64,000 nucleotides of DNA from Nocardiopsis suaedae. GTDB lineage: Bacteria > Actinomycetota > Actinomycetes > Streptosporangiales > Streptosporangiaceae. The position numbers and the translations under genes were made by a program. The stretch covers positions 62,001 through 126,000 of the forward strand of contig NZ_JAQFWP010000013.1 of assembly GCF_027706745.1 (NCBI RefSeq), given 5' to 3'. Positions 34,256 to 49,442 of the stretch are shown piece after piece (positions within the stretch are counted from its first letter, which is position 1; every line of letters starts with the position of its first letter). The notes under the pieces are model-generated. The model was not told the DNA's origin, made no database searches, and saw only the letters and a program-made list of their open reading frames with translations.

Positions 34256-35071
34256 ATGATCGTGGTCACCGGATCCACCGGCAACATCGGCCGTCCGCTG
34301 GTCGAGGCGCTCACATCGGCCGGAGAGTCCGTCACGGCCGTCTCCCGCGATCCGATCGGGCTGCCCGCGCGCGCCCGGCACTTCGCCGGGGACCTCGCCG
34401 ACCCAAGCGGCCTGGAGCCCGCCTTCAAGGGCGCGGACCGGATGTTCCTCATGGTCCCCGACCCGGCGCTGCCGGTCGACGAGATCGTCGCGACCGCCCG
34501 GACCGCCGGTGTCGGACGGATCGTGCTCCTGTCCTCCCAGCGGGCGCAGTCCAGGAACGACCCCTTCCTGACCGGCATGGAGCGGACCGTGACCGGCGCG
34601 GTGCCCGAATGGACCGTCCTGCGCCCCGGCGGCTTCGCCTCCAACGCGCTGCTGTGGGCCGAGTCGATCCGTTCCACCCGGACCGTCACAGCGCCGTTCG
34701 GCGACGTCGCGCTCCCGCCCATCGACCCCGCCGACATCGCCGCCGTCGCGGCCGCGGCCCTGCTCGGGAACGACCACCTCGGCCGGTACTACACGCTCAA
34801 CGGCCCCCGGGCGGTCACACCGCGCGAGCAGACCGCCGCGATCGCGGACGCGCTCGGCGAGCCGGTCGCATTCATCGAGCAGACCCGCGCCCAGGCCTTC
34901 GAGGAGCTGTCGCAGGTCTGGCCCCCGGCGGTCGTCGACAAGACCCTCGACGCACTCGGCACACCGACCCCGGAGGAGCGCACTCCGGCGGCCGACACCG
35001 AGACCGCCCTGGGCCGCGCCCCGCTCTCCTTCACCGACTGGGCCGCCCGCAACGTCGACGCCTTCCGGTAG
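34256..35071 (+). CDS. NmrA-like NAD(P)-binding protein
   Basis: The 271-aa atypical SDR begins IVVTGSTGNIGRPLVEAL (Rossmann loop). GADRMFLMVPDPA, VLLSSQRAQSRNDP and VLRPGGFASNALLWAESI follow, and no YxxxK pair is obvious. Relatives are quinone oxidoreductases or redox sensors such as QorB and NmrA. It is probably induced through the divergent HxlR regulator. Confidence 0.9.
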   Translation: MIVVTGSTGNIGRPLVEALTSAGESVTAVSRDPIGLPARARHFAGDLADPSGLEPAFKGADRMFLMVPDPALPVDEIVATARTAGVGRIVLLSSQRAQSRNDPFLTGMERTVTGAVPEWTVLRPGGFASNALLWAESIRSTRTVTAPFGDVALPPIDPADIAAVAAAALLGNDHLGRYYTLNGPRAVTPREQTAAIADALGEPVAFIEQTRAQAFEELSQVWPPAVVDKTLDALGTPTPEERTPAADTETALGRAPLSFTDWAARNVDAFR

Positions 35072-35112
35072 CCCGCACGCCCCGCCCGCCCGACGGGACG
35101 GTGGCGTCCGCT

Positions 35113-35294
35113 CTAGGGGGTGTTGTGTGGATCATGGCCGTAGCGAGCGGCGTCCAGGTGCGTTCATCGCGAGAACGCTGTGTTTCCCGAAAAGCAGGGG
35201 AGTCAGCCTGGGTGCGCTGTCGACCGATGAGGACGCAGCGAGGGGCGTGCCCGGGCGTCGCGCAGTAGGTCGTGATCCACACAACACCCCCTAG
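35113..35294. mobile_element. 182-bp MITE-like element, left copy
   Basis: This non-coding 182-bp element has 22-bp perfect terminal inverted repeats beginning CTAGGGGGTGTTGTG, with CTAG at both outer ends. CTAG is a target preference known for IS5-group elements, though it may also be part of the TIR. It is the exact reverse complement of 63532-63713. No transposase is present, so it would need one in trans. It lies between the NmrA gene and the first PKS-locus gene, in an otherwise gene-free gap (35072-35548). Confidence 0.88.
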
Positions 35295-35498
35295 GGGACG
35301 GCCGGGCCGCAAGGGCCGGAGCGTTGGATCCGGCGTCGTCCGGTGTCCGGATACGGCCTACCGGACCGGCGACGGGAGCGGACCGTCCGGGAGCCGATCG
35401 GCGCCATCGGCCCCGGTCGCCGCGGCCTGGCCGGTCCGCGCCCGTGTGCCGGCGCCCGCCGTCCGCGCCGCTCCGGAACCGCCTCCTTGCAGGCCCCG

Positions 35499-35516
35499 TA
35501 AGCCGCGTGCAAGCCG
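35499..35516 (+). promoter_or_regulatory. SARP-type direct repeats upstream of the PKS-locus operon
   Basis: TAAGCCG (35499-35505) and CAAGCCG (35510-35516) are heptameric repeats spaced 11 bp apart, one helical turn, as in known SARP binding sites. They end 32 bp before the start of the first flavoprotein gene. Two SARP genes lie in the same locus. The match is suggestive only. Confidence 0.5.
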
Positions 35517-35548
35517 TATTTCCCACGATTTCATGCGAAAGGGGAAAT

Positions 35549-37432
35549 ATGACTTCAGAGGCACAATCGCGGGTCGGCGACCTGTCCCCCGAGCAGCGGG
35601 CGATGCTCGTGAAGTCGCTCCGCCGGCGCATCGGGCGCCCCGCCGACGGGCCCAGCCACTACGACGTCGTGATCCTCGGCGGGGGCGCCGCCGGGCTCAC
35701 CCTCGCGCTGCAGCTGCACCGGACCCGCCCCGGCACCCGCATCGCCGTGGCCGAGCGGCAGCGCCACCCGGTCCCCGAGACCGCGCACAAGGTCGGCGAG
35801 TCCACCGTGGAGGTCGCCGCCCACTACCTGCGCGACGTCCTCGGCCTGCACGACCACCTTCAAGAACAGCAGATCCGCAAGTTCGGGCTGCGCATGTTCT
35901 TCAGCAGCGGCGACAACACCGACATCGCCCGGCGCGTGGAACTGGGCAGCTCCGCCTTCCCGCCGCTGAGCACCTACCAGCTCGACCGCGGGCGGTTGGA
36001 GAACGAGCTGGGCCGCCGCTGCCGCGCCGCCGGCATCGACTTCCTCCCGGGCGGCAGGGTGCTCCGGGTCGACCTCGCCGAGGAGGGGGAGGCCCACCAC
36101 GTCCGCCTGCGCGACGACCAGGGCGAGCGCAGCCTCCACGCCGCGTGGGTGGTCGACGCCACCGGGCGCAACCGGCTGCTGCAGCGCCGGCTCGGCCTGG
36201 GCAAGGACGTGGGGCACACGGCCAACGCGGCGTGGCTGCGCGTCGGGGCCCCCATCGATGTGGGCACCTGGACGAGCGACCCGATCTGGCACGCCCGCAT
36301 CGCCGAGGGCGACCGGGCCCTGTCCACCAACCACCTGATGGGCCCCGGCTACTGGGTGTGGCTGATCGCCCTGTCCTCCGGGGCCACCAGCGTCGGCATC
36401 GTCGCCGATGCGCGGACGCACCCCTTCGAGGAGTTCAACACGCTGGACGGCGCGCGCGCCTGGCTGCGCCGGCACGAGCCGCAGTGCGCCGACGCCCTGG
36501 AGGAGCACCGCGACGAGATCCGGGACTTCCGGGTCATGCGGGACTACTCCTACAGCGCCGAGCAGGTCTTCGACGGGCAGGCCCGCTGGTGCCTGACGGG
36601 CGAGGCCGGGATCTTCCTCGACCCGCTGTACTCGCCGGGCCTGGACCTGATCGCCATCGGCAACGGGCTCATCACCGACCTGGTCACCCGGGCGCTCGAC
36701 GGTGAGGACGTGCGGGCCGCCGCAGGGGTCCACGACTCCCTGTTCCGGCGCATCGCCGAGATCTGGCTCGCCCTCTACGAGGACCAGTACGCCCTGATGG
36801 GCCACCCCCGGGTGATGACCTCGAAGGTCATCTGGGACACCGCCTTCTACTGGGCGGTGTTCGGCCTGCTGTTCTTCCAGGACGGGTTCCGCCGCCTGAC
36901 CGACAGCCGCGTGGTCGCCGAGACCCTCTCCGGCCGCCTCACCGGGATCAGCGACCGGGTCCAGGCGTTCTTCCGCGAATGGGCCTCGGTCGACGACGCC
37001 GGGTTCGAGCCCCGGTTCGTCGACCTCTACTCGCCGCTGGACTTCATGGTGGAGCTGCACTCCGGTATGGCCGACACGCTCACCCCGGAGCGGTTCGAGG
37101 AGCGCTTCGCCGCCAACGCCCACCGCCTGGCCCAGTTGGCCGGGCAGCTGATCAGCGCGGTGATCGACGCCCAGGCCGCGCGTCCCGGCGACGACCGGGC
37201 CGTGGCGATGATCCAGCGCTGGCAGCGGGACCCCCTGATCGCCGAGCTGCTGGCCGTCTACCGGCGCGAGCGCCACCGCGACCCCACCAGCGACGGCTGG
37301 ATCACCGTGCGGCCGCCCCGTACGGGTCCGCCCGCGGCCGGCCCCGAACCCGCCCCGGCCCCCGAGCACGACCGCGACGAGAACGAAAGGCACCACGGTG
37401 AGCGAAACACCGACCACGTCACCCTCACCTGA
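35549..37432 (+). CDS. Halogenase-superfamily flavoprotein 1
   Basis: The 627-aa protein is like flavin-dependent halogenases: FAD fold VVILGGGAAGLTLALQL (40-56), HKVGESTVEVA at the GExT loop (80-90), KFGLRMFF with K111 where halogenases carry the catalytic Lys, and YWVWLIA (268-274) at the WxWxIP position. The Pro of that motif is Ala here. C-terminal ~270 residues resemble those of its two neighbours. The extra N-terminal segment LSPEQRAMLVKSLRRR looks like a short docking helix. The ATG has GGGG upstream. Its 3-prime end overlaps the next gene by 35 bp. Halogenase, or a descendant used for oxidation, cannot be decided. Confidence 0.85.
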   Translation: MTSEAQSRVGDLSPEQRAMLVKSLRRRIGRPADGPSHYDVVILGGGAAGLTLALQLHRTRPGTRIAVAERQRHPVPETAHKVGESTVEVAAHYLRDVLGLHDHLQEQQIRKFGLRMFFSSGDNTDIARRVELGSSAFPPLSTYQLDRGRLENELGRRCRAAGIDFLPGGRVLRVDLAEEGEAHHVRLRDDQGERSLHAAWVVDATGRNRLLQRRLGLGKDVGHTANAAWLRVGAPIDVGTWTSDPIWHARIAEGDRALSTNHLMGPGYWVWLIALSSGATSVGIVADARTHPFEEFNTLDGARAWLRRHEPQCADALEEHRDEIRDFRVMRDYSYSAEQVFDGQARWCLTGEAGIFLDPLYSPGLDLIAIGNGLITDLVTRALDGEDVRAAAGVHDSLFRRIAEIWLALYEDQYALMGHPRVMTSKVIWDTAFYWAVFGLLFFQDGFRRLTDSRVVAETLSGRLTGISDRVQAFFREWASVDDAGFEPRFVDLYSPLDFMVELHSGMADTLTPERFEERFAANAHRLAQLAGQLISAVIDAQAARPGDDRAVAMIQRWQRDPLIAELLAVYRRERHRDPTSDGWITVRPPRTGPPAAGPEPAPAPEHDRDENERHHGERNTDHVTLT

Positions 37433-39125
37433 CCGGGCCGACCGCTACGACGTGGCGATCCTGGGCGGGGGCATCGCCGGCCTGACCCTCGCCCTGCAGC
37501 TGAGCCGGACCGCCCCCGGGCTGCGGATCACCGTCGTCGAACGGCAGCACCACCCGGTCCCCGAGGCCGCCCACAAGGTCGGCGAGTCCAGCGTCGAGGT
37601 GCAGGGCCACTACCTGCGCGACGTCCTCGGCCTGCGCGAGCACCTCGAGAACGAGCAGCTGCACAAGTTCGGGCTGCGCATGTTCTTCCCCCAGGCCGAC
37701 AACTCCGACATCGCGCGGCGCACCGAGTACGGCCAGATCGACGAGGCGCCCCTGGCCTCCTACCAGCTCGACCGCGGGCGCCTGGAGAACCGGCTCGGGG
37801 AGTTCGTCGCCGACCGGGGGGTGGAGTTCCGCACCGGGTGCCGGGTCACCGGCGTCGAGATCGGGCCGGGGGAGGACGACCACACCGTCAGCGTCCGCGG
37901 CGACGACGGCGAGCGGCGCCTGCGCACGCGGTGGCTGGTCGACGCGACCGGCCGGTCCTCACTGCTCAAGCGCCGTCTCGACCTCGCCAAGCCCTTGGAC
38001 CACCAGGCCAACGCCTCCTGGTTCCGGATCGGCCATCCGATCGACGTCGAGGAGTGGTCCGACGACGGCGAATGGCGCTCCCGGGTCCACGGCGGCCGCC
38101 GCCGGCTGTCCACCAACCACCTGATGGGCCCCGGCTACTGGGTGTGGCTGATCCCGCTGGCCTCGGGCTCCACGAGCGTGGGCATCGTCGCCGACGCCCG
38201 CGTGCACCCCTTCGACGGGTTCAACACCTATGAACGCGCCCTGGCCTGGCTCGACGAGCACGAGCCCCAGTGCGCCGCCGAAGTGCGGCGCAACGCCGGG
38301 CGGATCCAGGACTTCCGGGTCATGAAGGACTACGCCTACGGCTGCAAGCAGGTGTACTCGGCGGACCGCTGGTGCCTGACCGGGGAGGCGGGCATCTCCA
38401 TCGACCCCCTCTACTCCTCCGGGGGCGACCTCATGGCCATCGGCAACGGCCTGATCACCGACCTGGTCGAACGCGACCTGCGCGGTGAGGACGTCTCCGA
38501 GAAGGCGGTGGCCCACAACCAGGTCTACCTCGTCCTCGGCGAGATCTGGCTGCTGGCCTACCACCGCCAGTACCCGCTCATGGGCAACGCCCGGGTCATG
38601 GTCGCCAAGGTCATCTGGGACACGTTCATCTACTGGGCGGTCCCCGGGCTGCTGTACTTCCACGACGCCTTCCGGCGGCTCGACGAGCGCCCGCAGACCT
38701 TCGCGGGACTGCACCGCGCCTGGACCGTGCACGCCCGCGTGCAGCGGTTCTTCCGGGAATGGCACGGCGTAGACGACACCGCCTCCTCCGGCGGGTTCGC
38801 CGACCCCTATTCGCTGCTGGACCTCATCGTCGACCTGCACAACGGGATGGCCGCCGGGCTGCCCGACGACGAGCTGGAGGAGCGGTTCACCGCCAACGTC
38901 GCGCTCCTGGAGCAGCTCGCCGGGCAGCTGGTGGCCACCGTGACGGACCGCGTGCGGACGGCGGCACCGGAGGCGGCCGCCGAGCAGATCGCGCGGTGGC
39001 GGGAGGACCCGCTGCTCACCGAGCTGGTCGCCCGGTACCGCGAGCGCGACCCCATCGAACCCGTGGACGACGCCTGGATCACCCTCGGACGTCCGACCAC
39101 GCGACCCGCGGAGGCGACGACATGA
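37398..39125 (+). CDS. Halogenase-superfamily flavoprotein 2 (keeps WxWxIP)
   Basis: The 575-aa paralogue of its neighbours has VAILGGGIAGLTLALQL (FAD fold), HKVGESSVEVQ, KFGLRMFFPQADNSDIARR with the conserved Lys, DATGRSSLLKRRL and GPGYWVWLIPLASGSTSVGIV. Of the three copies only this one has the full WVWLIP motif, so it is the best candidate for a true halogenase. The GTG start lies inside the upstream gene. The stop overlaps the ATG of copy 3 (ATGA). Confidence 0.87.
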   Translation: MSETPTTSPSPDRADRYDVAILGGGIAGLTLALQLSRTAPGLRITVVERQHHPVPEAAHKVGESSVEVQGHYLRDVLGLREHLENEQLHKFGLRMFFPQADNSDIARRTEYGQIDEAPLASYQLDRGRLENRLGEFVADRGVEFRTGCRVTGVEIGPGEDDHTVSVRGDDGERRLRTRWLVDATGRSSLLKRRLDLAKPLDHQANASWFRIGHPIDVEEWSDDGEWRSRVHGGRRRLSTNHLMGPGYWVWLIPLASGSTSVGIVADARVHPFDGFNTYERALAWLDEHEPQCAAEVRRNAGRIQDFRVMKDYAYGCKQVYSADRWCLTGEAGISIDPLYSSGGDLMAIGNGLITDLVERDLRGEDVSEKAVAHNQVYLVLGEIWLLAYHRQYPLMGNARVMVAKVIWDTFIYWAVPGLLYFHDAFRRLDERPQTFAGLHRAWTVHARVQRFFREWHGVDDTASSGGFADPYSLLDLIVDLHNGMAAGLPDDELEERFTANVALLEQLAGQLVATVTDRVRTAAPEAAAEQIARWREDPLLTELVARYRERDPIEPVDDAWITLGRPTTRPAEATT

Positions 39126-40840
39126 CCGGACCCCGCGAACCGTCCGCACCCGAGGCCTACGACGTCGCCGTCGTCGGCGGCGGCGTCGCCGGACTCACGC
39201 TCGCCCTGGAGCTGCGCCGGAGCCGCCCGGACACCCGCATCGTGGTGGTGGAACGCCAGCGGCACCCGGTCCCGGAGACCGTCCACAAGGTCGGGGAGTC
39301 GACCGTCGAGGTCGCCGGCCACTACCTGCGCGAGGTCCTGGGCCTGAGCGAGCACCTGCGCAGCGAGCAGCTCGACAAGTTCGGCCTGCGCGTCTTCTTC
39401 TCCCAGGGCGACAACAGCGACATCACCCGGCGCGTGGAACTGGGCCACTCGGAGGCTCCCCCCGCGGCGGTGGGCACCTACCAGCTCGACCGGGGGCGCC
39501 TGGAGAACGCGCTGGGGCGCGAGCTCCGCCACCGCGGGGTGCGCTTCCTACCGGGGAGCAGGGTCGAGTCGTTGGACCTGGGCGCCGAGGAGGACCACCG
39601 GCTCCTCGTGCGCACGCCCGACGGGGGTGAGCGCCGCATCGGGGCGCGGTGGGTGGTGGACGCGACCGGCCGGTCCTCGCTGCTCAAACGCCGGCTCGGG
39701 CTGGGGCGGCGGGTCGGGCACCGCGCCAACGCCGCGTGGTTCCGCGTCGGGCACCCCATCGACATCGGCGACTGGTCCGACGACCCGCAGTGGCAGGCCC
39801 GGATCAAAGAGGGGCGGCGGGAGCTGTCCACCAACCACCTGATGGGCCCCGGCTACTGGGTGTGGCTGATCCGGCTCTCCTCCGACGCGATCAGCATCGG
39901 CATCGTCACCGACCCCGCACTGCACCCCTTCGAGGCGACCAACCGGTTCGACCGCGCACTGGAGTGGCTGGCCGAGCACGAGCCGCAGTGCGCCGCCGCG
40001 GTCACCGGACACCGGGAGGAGGTCCGCGACTTCCGGGTGATGAAGGACTACGCCTACGGCTGCGAGCAGGTCTTCTCCGCGGACGGCTGGTGCCTGGCGG
40101 GGGAGGCCGGCGTCTTCCTCGACCCGCTGTACTCGCCGGGCCTGGACCTGATCGCCATCGGCAACGGGCTCATCACCGACCTGGTCACCCGGGCGCTCGA
40201 CGGTGAGGACGTCGAGGAGCGCGCCGCGATCCACGACCGGATGTTCCTCCTGATCGCCGAGGGCTGGCTGGCCGTCTACGAGGACCAGTACCCGCTCATG
40301 GGCGCGCCCCGCCCGATGCTCGTCAAGATCATCTGGGACACGGCCGTGTACTGGGCGGTCATCGGCCTGCTGTACTTCCAGAACCGGATCCGCGACCTGG
40401 GGGACCTGCCCGGCGCGGTCGCCGGGCTCGGGCGGTTCAGCGTCTGGAGCCGGGAGGTGCAGCGCTTCCTCCGCGAGTGGGGCGCCGTCGACGACTCCGC
40501 CGGTCCCGCCGCTTTCGTCCGCTTCTACGACTTCGCGTTCATGCCCCGGCTGCACGTGGGCATGACCGCCGACCTCGGCGACGGCGGACTGGAGGAGCGG
40601 TTCGCCGCCAACCTCCGGTTCATCGAGCACCTGTCCGGACAGCTGGTGGCCACGGTGATGGCCGAGTTCGAGGCCGACCCCGGCAACGGCGACAAGCGCC
40701 GCCTGCTCCGGCGGTGGCGCGACAACGAGGTCCTCATGGACCTCGTCGCCGTCCACGAGCAGGACCGCTCGACCGACCCCGTCGACGACGGCTGGATCAC
40801 GCTGGGCGGCGACCTCCTGGCCTCCGGGGGCCGCCGATGA
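39122..40840 (+). CDS. Halogenase-superfamily flavoprotein 3
   Basis: The 572-aa third copy has VAVVGGGVAGLTLALEL, HKVGESTVEVAGHYLREVLG, LDKFGLRVFFSQGDNSDITRR with conserved Lys, and YWVWLIRLSSDAISIGIV with Arg in place of the WxWxIP Pro. Middle segments with FLDPLYSPGLDLIAIGNGLITDLVTRALDGED are nearly identical to copy 1, pointing to duplication or gene conversion. The ATG overlaps the upstream stop, and its own stop overlaps the thioesterase ATG. Confidence 0.85.
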   Translation: MTGPREPSAPEAYDVAVVGGGVAGLTLALELRRSRPDTRIVVVERQRHPVPETVHKVGESTVEVAGHYLREVLGLSEHLRSEQLDKFGLRVFFSQGDNSDITRRVELGHSEAPPAAVGTYQLDRGRLENALGRELRHRGVRFLPGSRVESLDLGAEEDHRLLVRTPDGGERRIGARWVVDATGRSSLLKRRLGLGRRVGHRANAAWFRVGHPIDIGDWSDDPQWQARIKEGRRELSTNHLMGPGYWVWLIRLSSDAISIGIVTDPALHPFEATNRFDRALEWLAEHEPQCAAAVTGHREEVRDFRVMKDYAYGCEQVFSADGWCLAGEAGVFLDPLYSPGLDLIAIGNGLITDLVTRALDGEDVEERAAIHDRMFLLIAEGWLAVYEDQYPLMGAPRPMLVKIIWDTAVYWAVIGLLYFQNRIRDLGDLPGAVAGLGRFSVWSREVQRFLREWGAVDDSAGPAAFVRFYDFAFMPRLHVGMTADLGDGGLEERFAANLRFIEHLSGQLVATVMAEFEADPGNGDKRRLLRRWRDNEVLMDLVAVHEQDRSTDPVDDGWITLGGDLLASGGRR

Positions 40841-41713
40841 CGCCCGGACCCACGCCCCCCGCCCCCGCGCTCCGGGAGAGGCTCGCCCGCCTGCCGCAGG
40901 GGGAGCGCGCCGAGCTGCTCCGGCGGCTCCGGGGCCGCACGCCGGCCGCGCCGGACCCCGGCGCCTGGTTCGCGCGGCCCTCCGCGGGTGCGGCGCCGGA
41001 GCTGCGCCTGTTCTGCCTCCCCTACGCCGGCGGGGGCGGATCGGTGTTCCGTTCCTGGGGCGCGGACCTTCCCGCCGGGGTCGAGGTCTGCCCGGTCCGG
41101 CTGCCGGGGCGGGAGGCGCGCCTGTCCGAGCCCGCCCACCGGAGCCTGCCCGCCCTGGTCGAGGCGCTCCACCGGGCCATCGGCCCGCTGCTGGACGTGC
41201 CCTTCGCGTTCTTCGGGCACAGCATGGGCGCGCTGATCGCCTTCGAGCTCGCCCGCCGGCTGCGGCAGGCGGGGGACCCCCGGCCCGAGCACCTCTTCCT
41301 GGCCGCCTTCCGCGCCCCGCACCTGCCCAACCCCAACATCAGGATCCACCACCTGCCCGACGAGGTGATCAAGACCGTGCTCCTCAAGGAGGGCACGCCG
41401 AGGCAGGTGGTGGAGGACGACGCGGTGATGCGGAGCCTGCTCCCGACACTGCGCGCCGACCTCGAACTCTGCGACACCTACGACCACGTCCCCGGACCCC
41501 CGCTGTCCGCCCCGCTCTCGGCCTTCGGCGGCCTGCAGGACGTCCGCGTGAGCGGCGGCGACCTCGACCAGTGGCGCCGCCACACGGCCGCCCGGTTCCG
41601 GCTGATCATGCTGCCGGGATCCCACTTCTTCGTGCACAGCGCCCGAGACGCGGTTCTCGCGGAGGTCTCCGCGGAGCTGGAGACCACCGTGACCGGCAAG
41701 AAGGAGCGTTCTC

Positions 41714-41736
<23 letters not shown>
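40837..41736 (+). CDS. Type II thioesterase
   Basis: The 299-aa alpha/beta-hydrolase of the GrsT/TEII type has LFCLPYAGGGGSVFRSW (~53-69), nucleophile FGHSMGALIAFELARRL, lid region RAPHLPNPNIRIHHLPDEVI, Asp in GGLQDVRV and His in GSHFFVHS. It would clear misloaded carriers or release the chain; the PKS has no TE domain. The N-terminal ALRERLARLPQGERAELLRRLRGR resembles the docking-like helix of flavoprotein 1. The ATG overlaps the upstream stop, and its end overlaps the PKS start by 23 bp. Confidence 0.93.
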
Positions 41737-47480
<5,744 letters not shown>

Positions 47481-47497
<17 letters not shown>

Positions 47498-48503
47498 CCG
47501 CCTGCGCCGCGCCGTGATGGGCGTCTCGGACGCGGAGGCCACCTCGTTCAGCCGGGGCGAGGGGCCGGTCTGGAGCCACCTGGAGACCGCGGTGCGCACC
47601 GCGGTGGGCGGCTACCACTGCGTCCTCGACTCCAGCCGGTTCGAGGACCTCGTGCCGCGCCTGGACCGGACCCCCCTGGAACTGCGCGGCTACGCCTACG
47701 AGGGCGCGGCCATGGGACTGGCCGGGCTCGATTGCTTCCTGCCGGGCCCCTCACGGTTCCGCGCGTATCTCCGCGGTCCCGGAGAGCCCCATGTGTACAT
47801 GGCCCACATCGGGGCCGGGGAGGCGCTGGCCCGCCTCCGCCGACGCCCCGAGCGCTTCCTGGCCCGCCTGGACGACCCGGTCCTGAAATGGCTGGTGATG
47901 GACGGCTACGGCTTCCACGAAGGGTTCTTCAAGCCCGCGCGCTTCGTGGCGCGGCAGCAGGTCCCCCGCCATCTGTCCCCCTACGCCCGACGCGTCTTCG
48001 ACCAGGGGGTGGGCCGCAGCATCTGGTTCACGGCCGGAGCCCATGTCCCCCTCATGGCCCGACTCGTCGGTCGCTTCCCTCCGCGGCGGCACGCCGACCT
48101 GTGGCTGGGCCTGGGAGTGGCCTGCGGCTACGTGGGAGGCGTGGACCGGGGCACCGTCGAGGACCTGCGCGCCGCCGCCGGGGCGCACGCGGCGCGGCTC
48201 GCCGTGGGGACCGCCTTCGTCGCGAAGGGCCGACACCTGGCCGGCAACCCGGTCGCCGACACCGACCTGGCCTGTTCGGTGCTCTGCGGCGGAGCGACCA
48301 GCGCCCAGGCCGCGCGGCTGGTCGACGCGGCCTTCACGGACCTGCCCGACGGCCCCGTGCCCGGCTACGAGGTCCTCCAGCGACGGCTGGCCGACAGCCT
48401 GGCCGACAGCGGGGCCGAACACCTGGAGCGGCCCAGTGGGCGGCCGGAGCACGAGTCCGCCGGACGCCCGGGCGAAGCCCCCGCGAAGGAGGAGGTCCGG
48501 TGA
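47481..48503 (+). CDS. DUF1702 (UnbL-like) protein 1
   Basis: The 340-aa protein belongs to DUF1702, the family containing UnbL of enediyne gene cassettes; biochemical function is unsettled. Shared family landmarks: GYAYEGAAMGLAGLD (~69-83), MDGYGFHEGFF (~142-152), RRVFDQGVGRSIWF, RHADLWLGLGVACGYVGG and TDLACSVLCGG. No signal peptide or clear membrane span is present. It starts inside the 3-prime end of the PKS gene (17-bp overlap), so it is tightly coupled to the synthase. Confidence 0.88.
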
Positions 48504-49438
48504 CCCTGGCCGGCACCCTGCTCAAGCCCTTCTTCTCCGTCACCCCCGCCGACCTGCCCCCCGGGGCCGCGGGCGACGCCGCGTCGGCGCTGCGCATGCG
48601 CCAAGTGGTGTTCACCGTCACCGAGTGCTGCAGCCTCGCCCTGCTGCACCCCCGCGGGCGCTCCCTGGTGCCCCGCCTCGACGCCTACCCCGACGAGCTG
48701 CGCGGCTTCGCCTACGAGGGCGCCGGGGTGGGGCTGGCCGCGCTGGACCACTGGCTGCCGTGGGAGCGGCGTGTCCGGCGGTTCGTCGCGGGGGCCGGCC
48801 GCCCCTACCGCTACGCCGTCTACCTCGGAGCCGGAATGGGCCTGGCCCGCATGCGCCGCGATCCCGAGGGGTGCCGTCGGCGGCTGGCCGACGACGTCCT
48901 GAGCTGGGCCGTGCTCGACGGCTACGGATTCCACGAGGGCTTCTTCGCCCACCGGCGGCACGTCCAGGAACAGGCGGTGCCCCCGTACCTCAGCGGCTAC
49001 GGCGCGCGCGTGTTCGACCAAGGGCTCGGGCGCGGCGTCTGGTTCGCCACCGGCGCCGACCCCGGGCGCATGACCGCCGCGGTCGATGCCTTCCCCGAGT
49101 CCCGCCGCGGCGACCTGTGGGCCGGTATCGGCCTGGCGTGCGGCTACACCGGCGGCGTCGGTGCCGACACCGTGGCCGCGCTGCGGGAGCGGGCCGTCCC
49201 CTTCGGCGGGCGGCTCGCCGAAGGGGTGGCCGTGGCGGCCTGGGCGCGGCACCAGGTGGGCAATCCGGCCGAGCACAACGAGACGGCGTGCTCGCTGGTG
49301 TGCGGGCTCACCAGCGCCCAGACCGCGAAGGTCGCCGAGGAGGCGCTGCGCGGAGTGCCCGGCGACGACGTGGTGCCGGCCTACGAGGTCTGGCGCCGCC
49401 GGCTCCGTACCCGCTTCGCCGAACCGGCAAGGAGGTAG
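48500..49438 (+). CDS. DUF1702 (UnbL-like) protein 2
   Basis: The 312-aa paralogue has GFAYEGAGVGLAALDHWLPW, LDGYGFHEGFFAHRR, ARVFDQGLGRGVWFATG, RRGDLWAGIGLACGYTGGV and NETACSLVCGLTSAQTA. The GTG start overlaps the stop of copy 1 (GTGA) with GGAGG upstream. It diverges clearly from the other three copies, which argues for distinct roles or a hetero-oligomer. Confidence 0.88.
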   Translation: MTLAGTLLKPFFSVTPADLPPGAAGDAASALRMRQVVFTVTECCSLALLHPRGRSLVPRLDAYPDELRGFAYEGAGVGLAALDHWLPWERRVRRFVAGAGRPYRYAVYLGAGMGLARMRRDPEGCRRRLADDVLSWAVLDGYGFHEGFFAHRRHVQEQAVPPYLSGYGARVFDQGLGRGVWFATGADPGRMTAAVDAFPESRRGDLWAGIGLACGYTGGVGADTVAALRERAVPFGGRLAEGVAVAAWARHQVGNPAEHNETACSLVCGLTSAQTAKVAEEALRGVPGDDVVPAYEVWRRRLRTRFAEPARR

Positions 49439-49442
49439 CCCG

